From assembly GCA_965116555.1 (NCBI GenBank), contig OZ220698.1, positions 1,736,001-1,800,000 of the forward strand: a DNA stretch of 64,000 bases, given 5' to 3'. The position numbers were made by a program, and so were the translations under genes. Positions within the stretch are counted from its first letter, which is position 1. Every line of letters starts with the position of its first letter. A model generated the notes under the pieces. That model saw only the letters and a program-made list of their open reading frames with translations, searched no databases and had not been told where the DNA came from. This document shows positions 49,223 to 57,413 of this stretch, piece after piece. Origin of the DNA: DAOUJH01 sp965116555. Lineage in GTDB: Bacteria; Chloroflexota; Dehalococcoidia; Lucifugimonadales; QGNO01.

Positions 49223-51646
49223 TTAAACTTTGGTGTGCAATCTGACAACCGTTCCGTCTGAGACAAGGGTTATATCGCCCAGCTCGGAGGTGAGCAGGAC
49301 GCGGTCGGGACCTCCCGCCACGTCTTGCAGCCTGCCCATCACCTCGGCGTTGGGATGGCCGTAGCTGTTGCCTGCTCCTACCGATACAACGGACAGCCGC
49401 GGGTCAACCGCTTCCAAGAACGACCTGCTGGAAGATGTTCCACTCCCGTGGTGGGGGACTTTGAGCACGTCCGCTTCCAGCTCGATGTCCCTGGACAGCA
49501 TGGAAAGCTCGCCCTCTCTGAAAACGTCGCTGGCAAAGAGAAAGGAGACATCGCCATGGTTGAGACGGAGCACGGTGGCGTTGTTGTCTATGTCGGAAGA
49601 CGTCCCCCTTAGCTGTGGCTGCGGCGGGTTCAGCACCTCTATCGTTGTCTCTCCGCCCAGCACCAACTCTTGTCCCTGCTCCGCCTGGATAACCGTGGCG
49701 CCCTCCAACTCCAGGGCGCTGAGCCACTCCTCTCGTGCGGAAGACAGGTGCTCGTATCCGTTGTCCAGCACCGCCGACGCTTGGTAGCGGCGCAGCACCT
49801 CAGGCAGACCGCCTATATGATCAGCATGCGAATGAGTCAACACTACTAGATCCAGGCTCCTGTCCCAGAACGGCATACTCTCTCCCAAGGCGCGCAATAC
49901 GGGGCCAGGATCCCTGCCTCCGTCTATCAGCACCTGCTCGCCGCCGGGCGTCTCAATGAAAACGGCGTCTCCCTGTCCAACATCTATGAAAGTGACGTAC
50001 AGCTTGCCATCGGGAAGGGTGAGGTTGGCCAACCAGATGAGAACCGCAACAGCCGCCAGCGGTGCCAGGCTGAACAGACGAGAGGGTGCGTTGACATGGC
50101 CGGGAGTTTCCCTGCGTACGGCGGGAGCAAAGTGGAACGGACGTCTTCTCAGCCGGAACCAGGCCAGAACGGCAATGAGCGTGCCGTAGTAACCCCACAC
50201 CAACATGTATGGCACACCGTCCATCTCTATGGTCCATTCGGGCAGGGCTTGCACTATCCCTAGTAGGTAAGTCAGCGGCAGCCAGGCAAGCCAGCCTAAA
50301 GCCTGTCCAAGTATGGGAAGAACCAAGCCGGCCATCGCCGTTGCCATGGACGTTGCCAGTATCATGGGCAGGGCGGGCAGAGCTATCAACGTGGCCGGAA
50401 TGCTCAGCAAGGCAACCTGGTGAAAGTAGAACGCGAGTATGGGCAGCGTAGCTGCCACGGCGGCGGCGCTGACCGCAACGGAGGCTATGGCCCAGTAACC
50501 CAACCCTTCCAGCCAGCCGTTGCCCGGCGCTATCTTTGCAAAGAGGGTTCTCATCGCAGCTTCCAGCGGCGGCCAGAGGGTAATGATGCCTGCCATAGCG
50601 GCAAAGCTCAGCTGGAAAGAGACGTCGTACACCACCTGCGGGTCCAATGCCACCATGAGGGCAGCCGCAAAGCCGAGCGCCGGTAAAGCGCTGCGCTGTC
50701 TGCCCAGCGCTACCGCGGCCAGATAGAGGCTGGCCATGATTGCGGCCCGCTCCGCTGAAGGAGATAGGCCGCTGAGAAGGACGTACAGCCAGATAACTCC
50801 CAGCGGGAGCAAGAGGTACAGGCTCCGTCTCCTGCCGAACAGACCCGCCGCTGCCGGCAAGACCAGCCCAAGGACTACGCCAACGTGCAGCCCTGAAATG
50901 GCCAGCAGATGAGATGTCCCCGTGTTGCGAAAAGCCTGGACAACGTCTGATGGCATCGTGTCTCGGATTCCCAGAAGCACGGCCTTGGCAAAGGAAGTCT
51001 GCGGCTCCGGCAGAGACGCGTCCAGCGCACCGGCCAGCGAACGTCTCAGGCTATGCAGAAGGGCCAGCGGCCTGGAACCCTGGCCCTCCTCCAACCATGC
51101 TACCTCCGGCTCGAACATGAGGGCGTTTATCCCGCGGCGGGCCAGGTACTCCTTGTAGTTGAAATCGGCGAAAACGGGCGCTTCCTCCAACTCTCCATCC
51201 AGCAAGAGGCGATCTCCATAGTGGAAGAAGGGCGCATCCCGCTGCCGGGTCAGATCCAATGAAGGCGAAGCGGTGACCAGCACGCCGCCCGATACCTCTC
51301 GCCAGCCCGAACCGTCGTTTATGCGTTCCAGGTGAAACAGAAACCGTGAAGCGGCGCCTCTGGCTTCAGGGGTCTCCTCTATCACTCCCTCCACTGCCAC
51401 GCCGCCCTGTCCCAGCCAGGAGCCCAGCTCCGGCGACGTCGACGGCAATACGCCCACGCGCAGGATGCCGAGGATCAGCGCCGCCAGCGCAACTGGAATC
51501 AGCAAGCTCCACTTCCTGATCCATGAGACCAGTATGAGCAGCCCGGAAGACCCCAGAAACAGCACGGCGGAAACAAATAGGACGTCCCATTGCAGGGCCA
51601 GCGCCACGCCTGCGACCCATCCTACGGAAACGGCAAGGAGTTTCAA
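49223..51646 (-). CDS. comEC: ComEC/Rec2 family DNA-uptake channel protein
   Basis: 807 residues with full architecture: N-terminal membrane segments and OB-like domain (DUF4131), the Competence transmembrane domain (HLLAISGLHVGVVLGLVLP, then LSPSAERAAIMASLYL), and a C-terminal metallo-beta-lactamase domain (VVLTHSHADHIGGLPEV, KVPHHGSGTSS). It would carry single-stranded DNA across the membrane in natural transformation. The start is TTG 51646, two bases after comEA. Confidence 0.95.
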   Translation of the reverse strand: MKLLAVSVGWVAGVALALQWDVLFVSAVLFLGSSGLLILVSWIRKWSLLIPVALAALILGILRVGVLPSTSPELGSWLGQGGVAVEGVIEETPEARGAASRFLFHLERINDGSGWREVSGGVLVTASPSLDLTRQRDAPFFHYGDRLLLDGELEEAPVFADFNYKEYLARRGINALMFEPEVAWLEEGQGSRPLALLHSLRRSLAGALDASLPEPQTSFAKAVLLGIRDTMPSDVVQAFRNTGTSHLLAISGLHVGVVLGLVLPAAAGLFGRRRSLYLLLPLGVIWLYVLLSGLSPSAERAAIMASLYLAAVALGRQRSALPALGFAAALMVALDPQVVYDVSFQLSFAAMAGIITLWPPLEAAMRTLFAKIAPGNGWLEGLGYWAIASVAVSAAAVAATLPILAFYFHQVALLSIPATLIALPALPMILATSMATAMAGLVLPILGQALGWLAWLPLTYLLGIVQALPEWTIEMDGVPYMLVWGYYGTLIAVLAWFRLRRRPFHFAPAVRRETPGHVNAPSRLFSLAPLAAVAVLIWLANLTLPDGKLYVTFIDVGQGDAVFIETPGGEQVLIDGGRDPGPVLRALGESMPFWDRSLDLVVLTHSHADHIGGLPEVLRRYQASAVLDNGYEHLSSAREEWLSALELEGATVIQAEQGQELVLGGETTIEVLNPPQPQLRGTSSDIDNNATVLRLNHGDVSFLFASDVFREGELSMLSRDIELEADVLKVPHHGSGTSSSRSFLEAVDPRLSVVSVGAGNSYGHPNAEVMGRLQDVAGGPDRVLLTSELGDITLVSDGTVVRLHTKV

Positions 51647-51648
51647 TG

Positions 51649-52194
51649 CTACGTTCCCAGGGTGACCAGGTCTCTGATGCCTTCAAGCGTGGCGCTTCCT
51701 ATGCCGGGCACGTCCAGAAGCTGATCGATGCTCTGGAAGCGGCCCACCTCTGTCCTGTAGTTCACTATGGCCCGCGACCTGACCTCGCCGATACCTGGCA
51801 GCGCTGTTAGCTGCTCCGCTGAGGCCCGGTTTATGTCAATAAGGCCGCCCCCGGGACCGGAAGGAGGGGCCTCGCCGGCAGAGGAAGCGAGAGGAGCCTC
51901 GCCCACAGAGGAAACGTATACCTGGTCTTCATCGGAGACGCGTTTGGCCAGATTGACGGACGTCATGTCCGCCTCGGGCAAAGCGCCGCCCGCTGCCTGA
52001 ACAAGGTCGTTCAACCTGCTCCCGGGCTGCAGAGTATAGACACCGGGACTTGCCACTGCGCCCGTAATGTAGGCCTGAATGGGACCGGCCTCAGTGGGAG
52101 AGGGCGCTATCACGGTTACGCCGCTGTCTGAAGGCCTGTTGAGCAGGAAGAATACGGCGCCGGAAAGGGCCGCGCCTATCAACAGCCAAAGCAA
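51649..52194 (-). CDS. comEA: ComEA-like DNA-binding protein
   Basis: 181 residues. An N-terminal membrane anchor (1-20), an SLBB-type domain (AYITGAVASPGVYTLQPGSR), a Ser/Gly/Pro linker, and tandem helix-hairpin-helix motifs (IDINRASAEQLTALPGIGEV and DVPGIGSATLEGI). It binds DNA outside the membrane for delivery to ComEC. The start is TTG 52194; no earlier start exists before an in-frame stop. Confidence 0.93.
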   Translation of the reverse strand: MLWLLIGAALSGAVFFLLNRPSDSGVTVIAPSPTEAGPIQAYITGAVASPGVYTLQPGSRLNDLVQAAGGALPEADMTSVNLAKRVSDEDQVYVSSVGEAPLASSAGEAPPSGPGGGLIDINRASAEQLTALPGIGEVRSRAIVNYRTEVGRFQSIDQLLDVPGIGSATLEGIRDLVTLGT

Positions 52195-52287
52195 CGGTTG
52201 GATAGCTTTATCCGTGGGTGCACCCTGAGATTAAAGGAATGTGCGCAAGTCTATTGGGAAGCTACCAAGGGGTCAAGCAGAGAATCC

Positions 52288-52327
52288 GCCTGTCCCTCTG
52301 CCGTCTGCCCGCTTGCCAGTTTGCCCC
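52288..52327. repeat. Imperfect octanucleotide tract
   Basis: CTGTCCCTCTGCCGTCTGCC followed by CGCTTGCCAGTTTGCC, YTGCC-based units recurring every 7-8 bases as at 22720. It lies just before the ilvE promoter. Confidence 0.5.
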
Positions 52328-52331
52328 CCCA

Positions 52332-52360
52332 TTGTGCCTGTTGACTTAAAGAAATATAAT
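52332..52360 (+). promoter_or_regulatory. Predicted promoter of ilvE
   Basis: TTGTGC - 17 bases - TATAAT, 36 bases before the ATG; GGGAGA lies 6 bases before the ATG. Confidence 0.6.
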
Positions 52361-52396
52361 GCCTCCACTGCTGACCAATTGGGATAGGGAGAACAT

Positions 52397-53332
52397 ATGC
52401 CAGGAATCGCTTTTCATAAGGGTGAGTTCATACCTCTGGAGCATGCCACGATAGGGGTAATGACCCACGCCCTCCACTACGGTACTTCTATCTTCGAAGG
52501 CATTCGCGGCAACTGGAATGAGGAAGACGAAAAGCTTTACCTGTTCCGCTTGGAGGAGCATTACGAACGCCTGCTGGCCGGCTGCAAGATAATGCGCATC
52601 GACCTGCCCTACTCCGTCAGCGAACTCTCCGGCATCACCACCGATATGGTGGAGCGCAGTGGATACAGGCAGGATATCTACGTCCGCCCCATAGCCTATA
52701 AATCAGAGGAACGGGTAGCCACCCTCAACCTGAACCATCTGGAGGACGGGTTTACAGTGTTTGCCATTCCCTTTGGGGCCTACCTGGACATTGAAGCGGC
52801 GGCGCGGTGCTGCACTTCATCCTGGCGCCGCACCCAGGACAGCGTGATCCCGCCCAGCATTAAAATAGGCGGCCTCTACGTGAACAGCATCCTTGCCAAA
52901 ACGGAAGCGGTTAAGAACGGCTTTGACGAGGCCATCCTGCTCAATGACAGGGGACAGGTCAGCGAGGGCTCCGGCGAAAACCTGTTCCTCCTCAAGAACG
53001 GCAAATTGTCTACGCCGTCCATAGCGGACAGCGTCCTGCCTGGCATCACCAGAGACACCGTCATTGAGCTAGCCCAGAACGAATTGGGCATCGAAGTCGT
53101 GGAGCGCAGTATCACCCGCAGCGAGCTCTACCTAGCCGACGAAATATTTCTCACCGGCACCGCGGCGCATCTAACCGCAGTCGGCTCGATCGACAACATA
53201 GATGTTGGCCAAGGGACAATGGGGCCGGTAACCCGTCAGTTGCAGGATATGTACTTTGACGTGGTGCGCGGCAAGAATTCAAAGTACCTGCACTGGTGTA
53301 CTCCGGTTACGCCCAAACTCGTAGAGGCCTGA
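52397..53332 (+). CDS. ilvE: Branched-chain amino-acid aminotransferase (class IV PLP)
   Basis: 311 residues. Transfers amino groups between branched-chain keto acids and glutamate. The N-terminal HALHYGTSIFEGIRG and the PLP-lysine segment SIKIGGLYVNSILAK (Lys156) fit fold type IV; the phosphate cup contains VSEGSGENLFLLKNG, and LTGTAAHLTAVGSID follows. The usual PxAKxxGNY is altered to PPSIKIGGLY, a conservative change. First gene of a short plus-strand run. Confidence 0.93.
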   Translation: MPGIAFHKGEFIPLEHATIGVMTHALHYGTSIFEGIRGNWNEEDEKLYLFRLEEHYERLLAGCKIMRIDLPYSVSELSGITTDMVERSGYRQDIYVRPIAYKSEERVATLNLNHLEDGFTVFAIPFGAYLDIEAAARCCTSSWRRTQDSVIPPSIKIGGLYVNSILAKTEAVKNGFDEAILLNDRGQVSEGSGENLFLLKNGKLSTPSIADSVLPGITRDTVIELAQNELGIEVVERSITRSELYLADEIFLTGTAAHLTAVGSIDNIDVGQGTMGPVTRQLQDMYFDVVRGKNSKYLHWCTPVTPKLVEA

Positions 53333-53348
53333 TTGGCCGCATCGCAGA

Positions 53349-53726
53349 ATGCCTGAATTTGCCCTCGACTACTTTGTCTTGGTCTTCCTCTCGGCGCTGG
53401 GCTTATTGCTGTTCGTCACCGCCTACTACCGTTTTTATGGCCTGATGCTCTTCCCCAGGCTCATCTCCTTGGCGCTGGGCGCGTTGCTCATATCCGGCGC
53501 CATGACCTGGTTCTTCGCGTCAGAGTACAGGAACGTACCCGACACAGCGGCAGGCCTGGACGGCAACGAGCAGACTTTGCTCTTCGCCGCCGGCGCTGTC
53601 CTAGCAATCATCTTTCTATTGGTCGTCTCCTCTTTGCGCAACTGGTCTATGAAGGGCAAACCGAACGCAAACGGCTTGGATATGCTGCGCCGCAGCAACT
53701 ACTGGCGACTGATATTAAAGCGTTGA
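53349..53726 (+). CDS. Small membrane protein of unknown function
   Basis: 125 residues with three hydrophobic segments (about 5-25, 36-56, 77-97), a short acidic loop between the second and third, and a basic C-terminus (DMLRRSNYWRLILKR) expected in the cytoplasm. No family recognised. It lies between ilvE (16 bases) and the PAP2-like gene (7 bases), so they are probably co-transcribed. Confidence 0.7.
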   Translation: MPEFALDYFVLVFLSALGLLLFVTAYYRFYGLMLFPRLISLALGALLISGAMTWFFASEYRNVPDTAAGLDGNEQTLLFAAGAVLAIIFLLVVSSLRNWSMKGKPNANGLDMLRRSNYWRLILKR

Positions 53727-53733
53727 GGCAACA

Positions 53734-54324
53734 ATGGGATTCCTGGAAAGAGCGGACGAATCAGCATTCGTCTGGCTGAACGGCTGGATAGGGCGATTCC
53801 CCCTGTTCGACGCCGTTGTAGAACTAACGGTCAGCGATTATTTTGTGCCTCTGACCATGTCCTTGCTGCTGTTGGGCCTCTGGTTTGCCGGCCATAGCAG
53901 CGCCCACAGGGAGAAAAACCAGCTCAGCGTAATGACGGCCATACTGTCGGTGGCCGTAGTGAACCTAATCGTTGAGCTGCTCAATGACTTCTTCTACCGT
54001 CCTCGACCCTTTGAGGATTTGGACGTGAATCTCTTGTTCTATATGCCAACCGATTCGTCATTTCCGGCAAACCCTGCCGCCTTCGGCTTCGCCCTGGCCT
54101 TGGGTGTGTGGGCTTGGAACAGAAAGGTAGGGTGGGTGCTGCTGGCGCCGGCTGTAGTATTCAGTCTATCCAGGTTGTACGCCGGTGTTTTCTATCCGCT
54201 GGACGTGATTGGTGGGGCAGCCGTTGGGGCAGCCTCCGCCCTATTGTGCGGCTGGCTTATGCACATCTTCAGGCCCATCCCGTTGCTGGTGCTGCGATTA
54301 GCCAGGGCAGTGTATCTTGCCTAG
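53734..54324 (+). CDS. PAP2-like membrane protein lacking both catalytic histidines
   Basis: 196 residues, five to six hydrophobic helices. It follows the PAP2 layout: motif 1 YRPRPFE (88-94), motif 2 position SFPANPAAFGFA (109-120) and motif 3 SRLYAGVFYPLDVIGG (146-161). Active enzymes read PSGH and SRxxxxxHxxxD; here the two His positions are Pro114 and Phe153, although Arg147 and Asp157 remain. The protein is therefore unlikely to be a normal phosphatase. Its stop interlocks with that of the PIG-L gene through CTAG. Confidence 0.82.
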   Translation: MGFLERADESAFVWLNGWIGRFPLFDAVVELTVSDYFVPLTMSLLLLGLWFAGHSSAHREKNQLSVMTAILSVAVVNLIVELLNDFFYRPRPFEDLDVNLLFYMPTDSSFPANPAAFGFALALGVWAWNRKVGWVLLAPAVVFSLSRLYAGVFYPLDVIGGAAVGAASALLCGWLMHIFRPIPLLVLRLARAVYLA

Positions 54325-55031
54325 CTGCGGAAGGTGAGCTTGTGGAACGCTTCAGCGTACTCCAGACCGGCTTGTTCTCCTAACCGTCTGGCCCCCTCCA
54401 CAACAAACCAAGCGAGCTCTCTATTGGGGTCACGGCTGGGCCTATCTACAAACTGGCTGCGGTGTTGCAGCATTGCCTGTCTCTTCTGCTCCACTGTCCG
54501 GCTTATGTCCACGTATTCATTGGGTGTGGACGAGCTCCACAGAAGCGCCGTGCCGACTTTGTGCGGTTGATATCCCTGCTGCGTAAGCTCGGCAAAGTGG
54601 AGGGGGTCGCGGGCGTAAGGAAAGATTGCATCCAGCGTTGCTGTGCCGCACATGCGGTGATCCCGGTGGGTGTGCCTCATGCTGTTCAGCGGCGAATGGG
54701 TGAACACCACGTCCGGCCTGAAACGTCGTATCTCCCGCACAATCTCCATACGCAGCTGCCTGGTGTCCTCCAGTTCGCCGTCCGGGTATCCCAGGAAAAC
54801 AACGTCGCTTACGCCTAGTTCACGGCAGGCGTTCCTCTGCTCCTCCTCTCGGATCTTGGCCAGCCTATCAGGCGTCATTTCCGGGTCTTCAGTGCCCTTG
54901 TTGCCGTTGGTGCAGACTACAAACGCAACCTCCGTGCCCTGCCCTGTCCAGAGGGCAACGGTGCCTGCGCAGCCTATCTCGTCGTCTGGGTGGGCGGTCA
55001 CCACCATAGCTCTAGCCGGTCGCTCTATCAT
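54321..55031 (-). CDS. PIG-L/LmbE family deacetylase
   Basis: 236 residues. Zinc-dependent N-deacetylases acting on N-acetylglucosaminyl conjugates (MshB, BshB and PIG-L relatives). The metal and catalytic motif is VVTAHPDDEIGCAG (about 10-23); the second ligand region is HTHRDHRMCGTATLDA. An intermediate FLGYPDGELED loop is typical. The substrate is not known; an MshA-like glycosyltransferase lies 1.1 kb away. Confidence 0.9.
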   Translation of the reverse strand: MIERPARAMVVTAHPDDEIGCAGTVALWTGQGTEVAFVVCTNGNKGTEDPEMTPDRLAKIREEEQRNACRELGVSDVVFLGYPDGELEDTRQLRMEIVREIRRFRPDVVFTHSPLNSMRHTHRDHRMCGTATLDAIFPYARDPLHFAELTQQGYQPHKVGTALLWSSSTPNEYVDISRTVEQKRQAMLQHRSQFVDRPSRDPNRELAWFVVEGARRLGEQAGLEYAEAFHKLTFRS

Positions 55032-55180
55032 AGGGACGTGCTCTCAACAAGAATGAACAGGAAGGTTACCATACGGTTGTCCGGTTGAGAACGCATCTAA
55101 TTTCTCTCTTTACAAAAACCGGCTGCGGGTCCGCAACATTCTCCTCCACGAGCGCGCTATAATGCTATAGGTCGCTGATC

Positions 55181-56140
55181 ATGCCTTACGAACATCGAAT
55201 CTTTCCAGAGTTCTCCTGGTCGCATAGCCGCCGGGACGTCTTCCGAGAGTGCCCTCGCAGGTACTACTTTCGCTACTACGCCTCTCACAACGGGTGGTAC
55301 GACGACGCTCCCGATGATGTCCGCCTGGCCTACCGGCTCAAGAACCTGACCGGCCTTGCGCTGGAGATCGGCGCGGCGGTGCACGAGGGCGCATCCACCG
55401 CCATCCAAAAGGCTCGTATCGGGGACAGCGTCCCAACGGCTGATGAGTTGCTCTCCATGTCACGTAACCGCCTGAACAAGGCTTGGGTCGAGTCGAAAGA
55501 CGTACCGGCCTGGCGGCGGTCTCCCAGGTGGAGGCGAATGTTCCGAGAGGTCTACTACGACACCGGCATCGGAGAGAATCAGTACGCCGAAACGAGGGAG
55601 CAGTTGAAGACCTGCTTTGAGAATCTGTTGGCCTCTACCAGCTTCAGGGAGGCGGTGGAGGCCCCTCGAGTCGAAATCAGAAACAACGAAGAGTTCATCA
55701 CCTTCGAGGTCGATGAGACGAAAATCCACGCCGTCCCTGACCTCATCTACCGAAGGGGCGACGACAGCTGGACCATCGTCGACTGGAAGTCCGGGCGCAA
55801 TGTGACCGATAACCGTGACCAGGCCATGGTGTATGCCTTGTACGTCCGTGAGCGACACGGCGTGCCCGAGGATAGTATCCTGGCGCGAGTGGAACACCTG
55901 GCCTTAGGGCTGCCCGCGGAGGAATACTCGTTTACCGGAGAGGAGTTGGACGGCTGTGTAGACAGCATCCGCGACAGCATCGTCGCGATGAAGACGTATC
56001 TCAGCGATGAGTCGCGAAACCGCCCTCGGGAGAAGCAAGACTTCCCTATGCGGGAAGACACGTCCTTCTGCAGCGCCTTTTGTGAATTCTACGAACTGGA
56101 CCGAGCGGAGATCGCATCCCTTCAAGAAGGGCCGTTCTAG
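55181..56140 (+). CDS. PD-(D/E)XK superfamily nuclease (RecB/Cas4-like), stand-alone
   Basis: 319 residues. The N-terminal SWSHSRRDVFRECPRRYYFR is the Q/S-motif helix of the PDDEXK_1 type; HEGA near residue 69 gives the early acidic/His site; the core is HAVPDLIYRRGDD followed by WTIVDWKSGR (Asp, Asp, Lys). Cys25 and the C-terminal CSAFC might recall the iron-sulfur cluster of AddB/Cas4, but the spacing is not the standard one. A TATAAT lies at 55158. No helicase or cas gene is nearby. Confidence 0.85.
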   Translation: MPYEHRIFPEFSWSHSRRDVFRECPRRYYFRYYASHNGWYDDAPDDVRLAYRLKNLTGLALEIGAAVHEGASTAIQKARIGDSVPTADELLSMSRNRLNKAWVESKDVPAWRRSPRWRRMFREVYYDTGIGENQYAETREQLKTCFENLLASTSFREAVEAPRVEIRNNEEFITFEVDETKIHAVPDLIYRRGDDSWTIVDWKSGRNVTDNRDQAMVYALYVRERHGVPEDSILARVEHLALGLPAEEYSFTGEELDGCVDSIRDSIVAMKTYLSDESRNRPREKQDFPMREDTSFCSAFCEFYELDRAEIASLQEGPF

Positions 56141-56172
56141 CCACCATCTCTTACGGGGCCTAGCGGCATACG

Positions 56173-57396
56173 CTAGGCTGCAGGCGTCACGCCCAGCTCA
56201 GCGTACACGTCCGCAATCGATGCCGCGGTGGCCTTCCAGCTAAGCCTTTTCGCCAGTTCGCTGGCCTTTCTGCCCAGGCTCTTGCGCAGAGAGTCATTGC
56301 TCAGCAGCACCTCAAGCCTATCGGCGAATGCATCCGGACAGTGCCACGGCACAAGGTAGCCGGACTGGTTGTCCTTCACTACCGTTTGCAAGCCGCCAAC
56401 CCGCGACGCCACCACCGGCGTGCCGCAGGCCATCGATTCAAGCGCCACCAGGCTAAAGCTCTCATAGTAAGACGGGACCACGCACACGTCCGCGGCCTGG
56501 TAGTAAAGGGGCAGCGACTCATGCTCCAACGTTCCCAAGAGGTCTACTTTGTCCGCAACTCCCAGGGAGCTCACCAGCTCCTGGGCTTTGTTGAACTCTC
56601 TGTCCTGCTTGCTGCCGCCTATCACCAGTACCTTGAGGTTACAAGGCGTTTCCATGGAAGCCACGGAGTGTATGAGAACGTCCAGACCCTTTATGGCGTC
56701 CATGCGCCCCACGTAGAGCACTATCCTCTCATCGTTCAAGTTCAGCTTGTTCCTTGCCCGCCTCCGGTCCCCGGGCTGGAACATATCCAGGTCAACGCCT
56801 GCCGGGACCACCCGGATCCTATCCTGGTCCGCCTGGTACAGAGACACCAGGGAGCCGTATTCATGCCGCGTCGATGCGATTATCCTATCCGCCGAGGCTG
56901 CTATCTTGCGCTCGGCGCAGCTCCGCATGCCGGGTTCGGCGTCTCCGCCCGGTGTCATGCCCTTTAGCTCCGCCGTGGTGTGGAAAGTAGTGACGTGAGG
57001 TACGCCCCATTCCCGCGATAGATCGTTTCCTATCCAGCCGGAAAGCCAGTAATGGCTGTGTATCAGGTCGTAGCTGAAGCCGTTCGACTCTCTGAACTTC
57101 TCCAGTTCATAGGCAAAAGAAGGAAGGCGCCTGAACAAATCCTCTTTGGGAGCGTCTATCGGGCCTGCCTGGAGATGGATCACCCTAGCGTACTCGCTGA
57201 GGTGCACAACTCCATGGCAATCGGCGCGGTGTTCCCTGGTGAAGATGTCAACCAGGTAGCCCAGTTCCGCCAGGGCGGAAGATACCTGGCGTACGTAAAC
57301 GTTCATACCCCCGGCGTCCTTGCTGCCCGGCAGCGACAGGGGACAGCCGTGAACACTGAGAAAAGCTAACCTTTTTGGCAACTGCGCACCAGTCAA
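56173..57396 (-). CDS. GT4 family glycosyltransferase, MshA-like
   Basis: 407 residues, GT-B fold. The N-terminal SVHGCPLSLPGSKDAGGMNV closely follows the MshA/sucrose-phosphate-synthase branch; HSHYWLSGWIG, VVPAGVDLDMF, VLYVGRMDAIKGLDVLI and the donor-site PSYYESFSLVALESMACGTP (Glu-x7-Glu) complete it. It probably transfers GlcNAc or glucose to a polyol or phosphate acceptor. The start is TTG 57396, 17 bases after the acetyltransferase-like gene. Confidence 0.88.
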   Translation of the reverse strand: MTGAQLPKRLAFLSVHGCPLSLPGSKDAGGMNVYVRQVSSALAELGYLVDIFTREHRADCHGVVHLSEYARVIHLQAGPIDAPKEDLFRRLPSFAYELEKFRESNGFSYDLIHSHYWLSGWIGNDLSREWGVPHVTTFHTTAELKGMTPGGDAEPGMRSCAERKIAASADRIIASTRHEYGSLVSLYQADQDRIRVVPAGVDLDMFQPGDRRRARNKLNLNDERIVLYVGRMDAIKGLDVLIHSVASMETPCNLKVLVIGGSKQDREFNKAQELVSSLGVADKVDLLGTLEHESLPLYYQAADVCVVPSYYESFSLVALESMACGTPVVASRVGGLQTVVKDNQSGYLVPWHCPDAFADRLEVLLSNDSLRKSLGRKASELAKRLSWKATAASIADVYAELGVTPAA

Positions 57397-57413
57397 TCCA
57401 CCTGGACAGCGAG

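Noticed and set aside
52341..52360. TTGACT close to TATAAT before ilvE as a promoter pair
   Set aside because: The spacing is only 8 bases; the TTGTGC 17 bases upstream of the -10 is the better -35.
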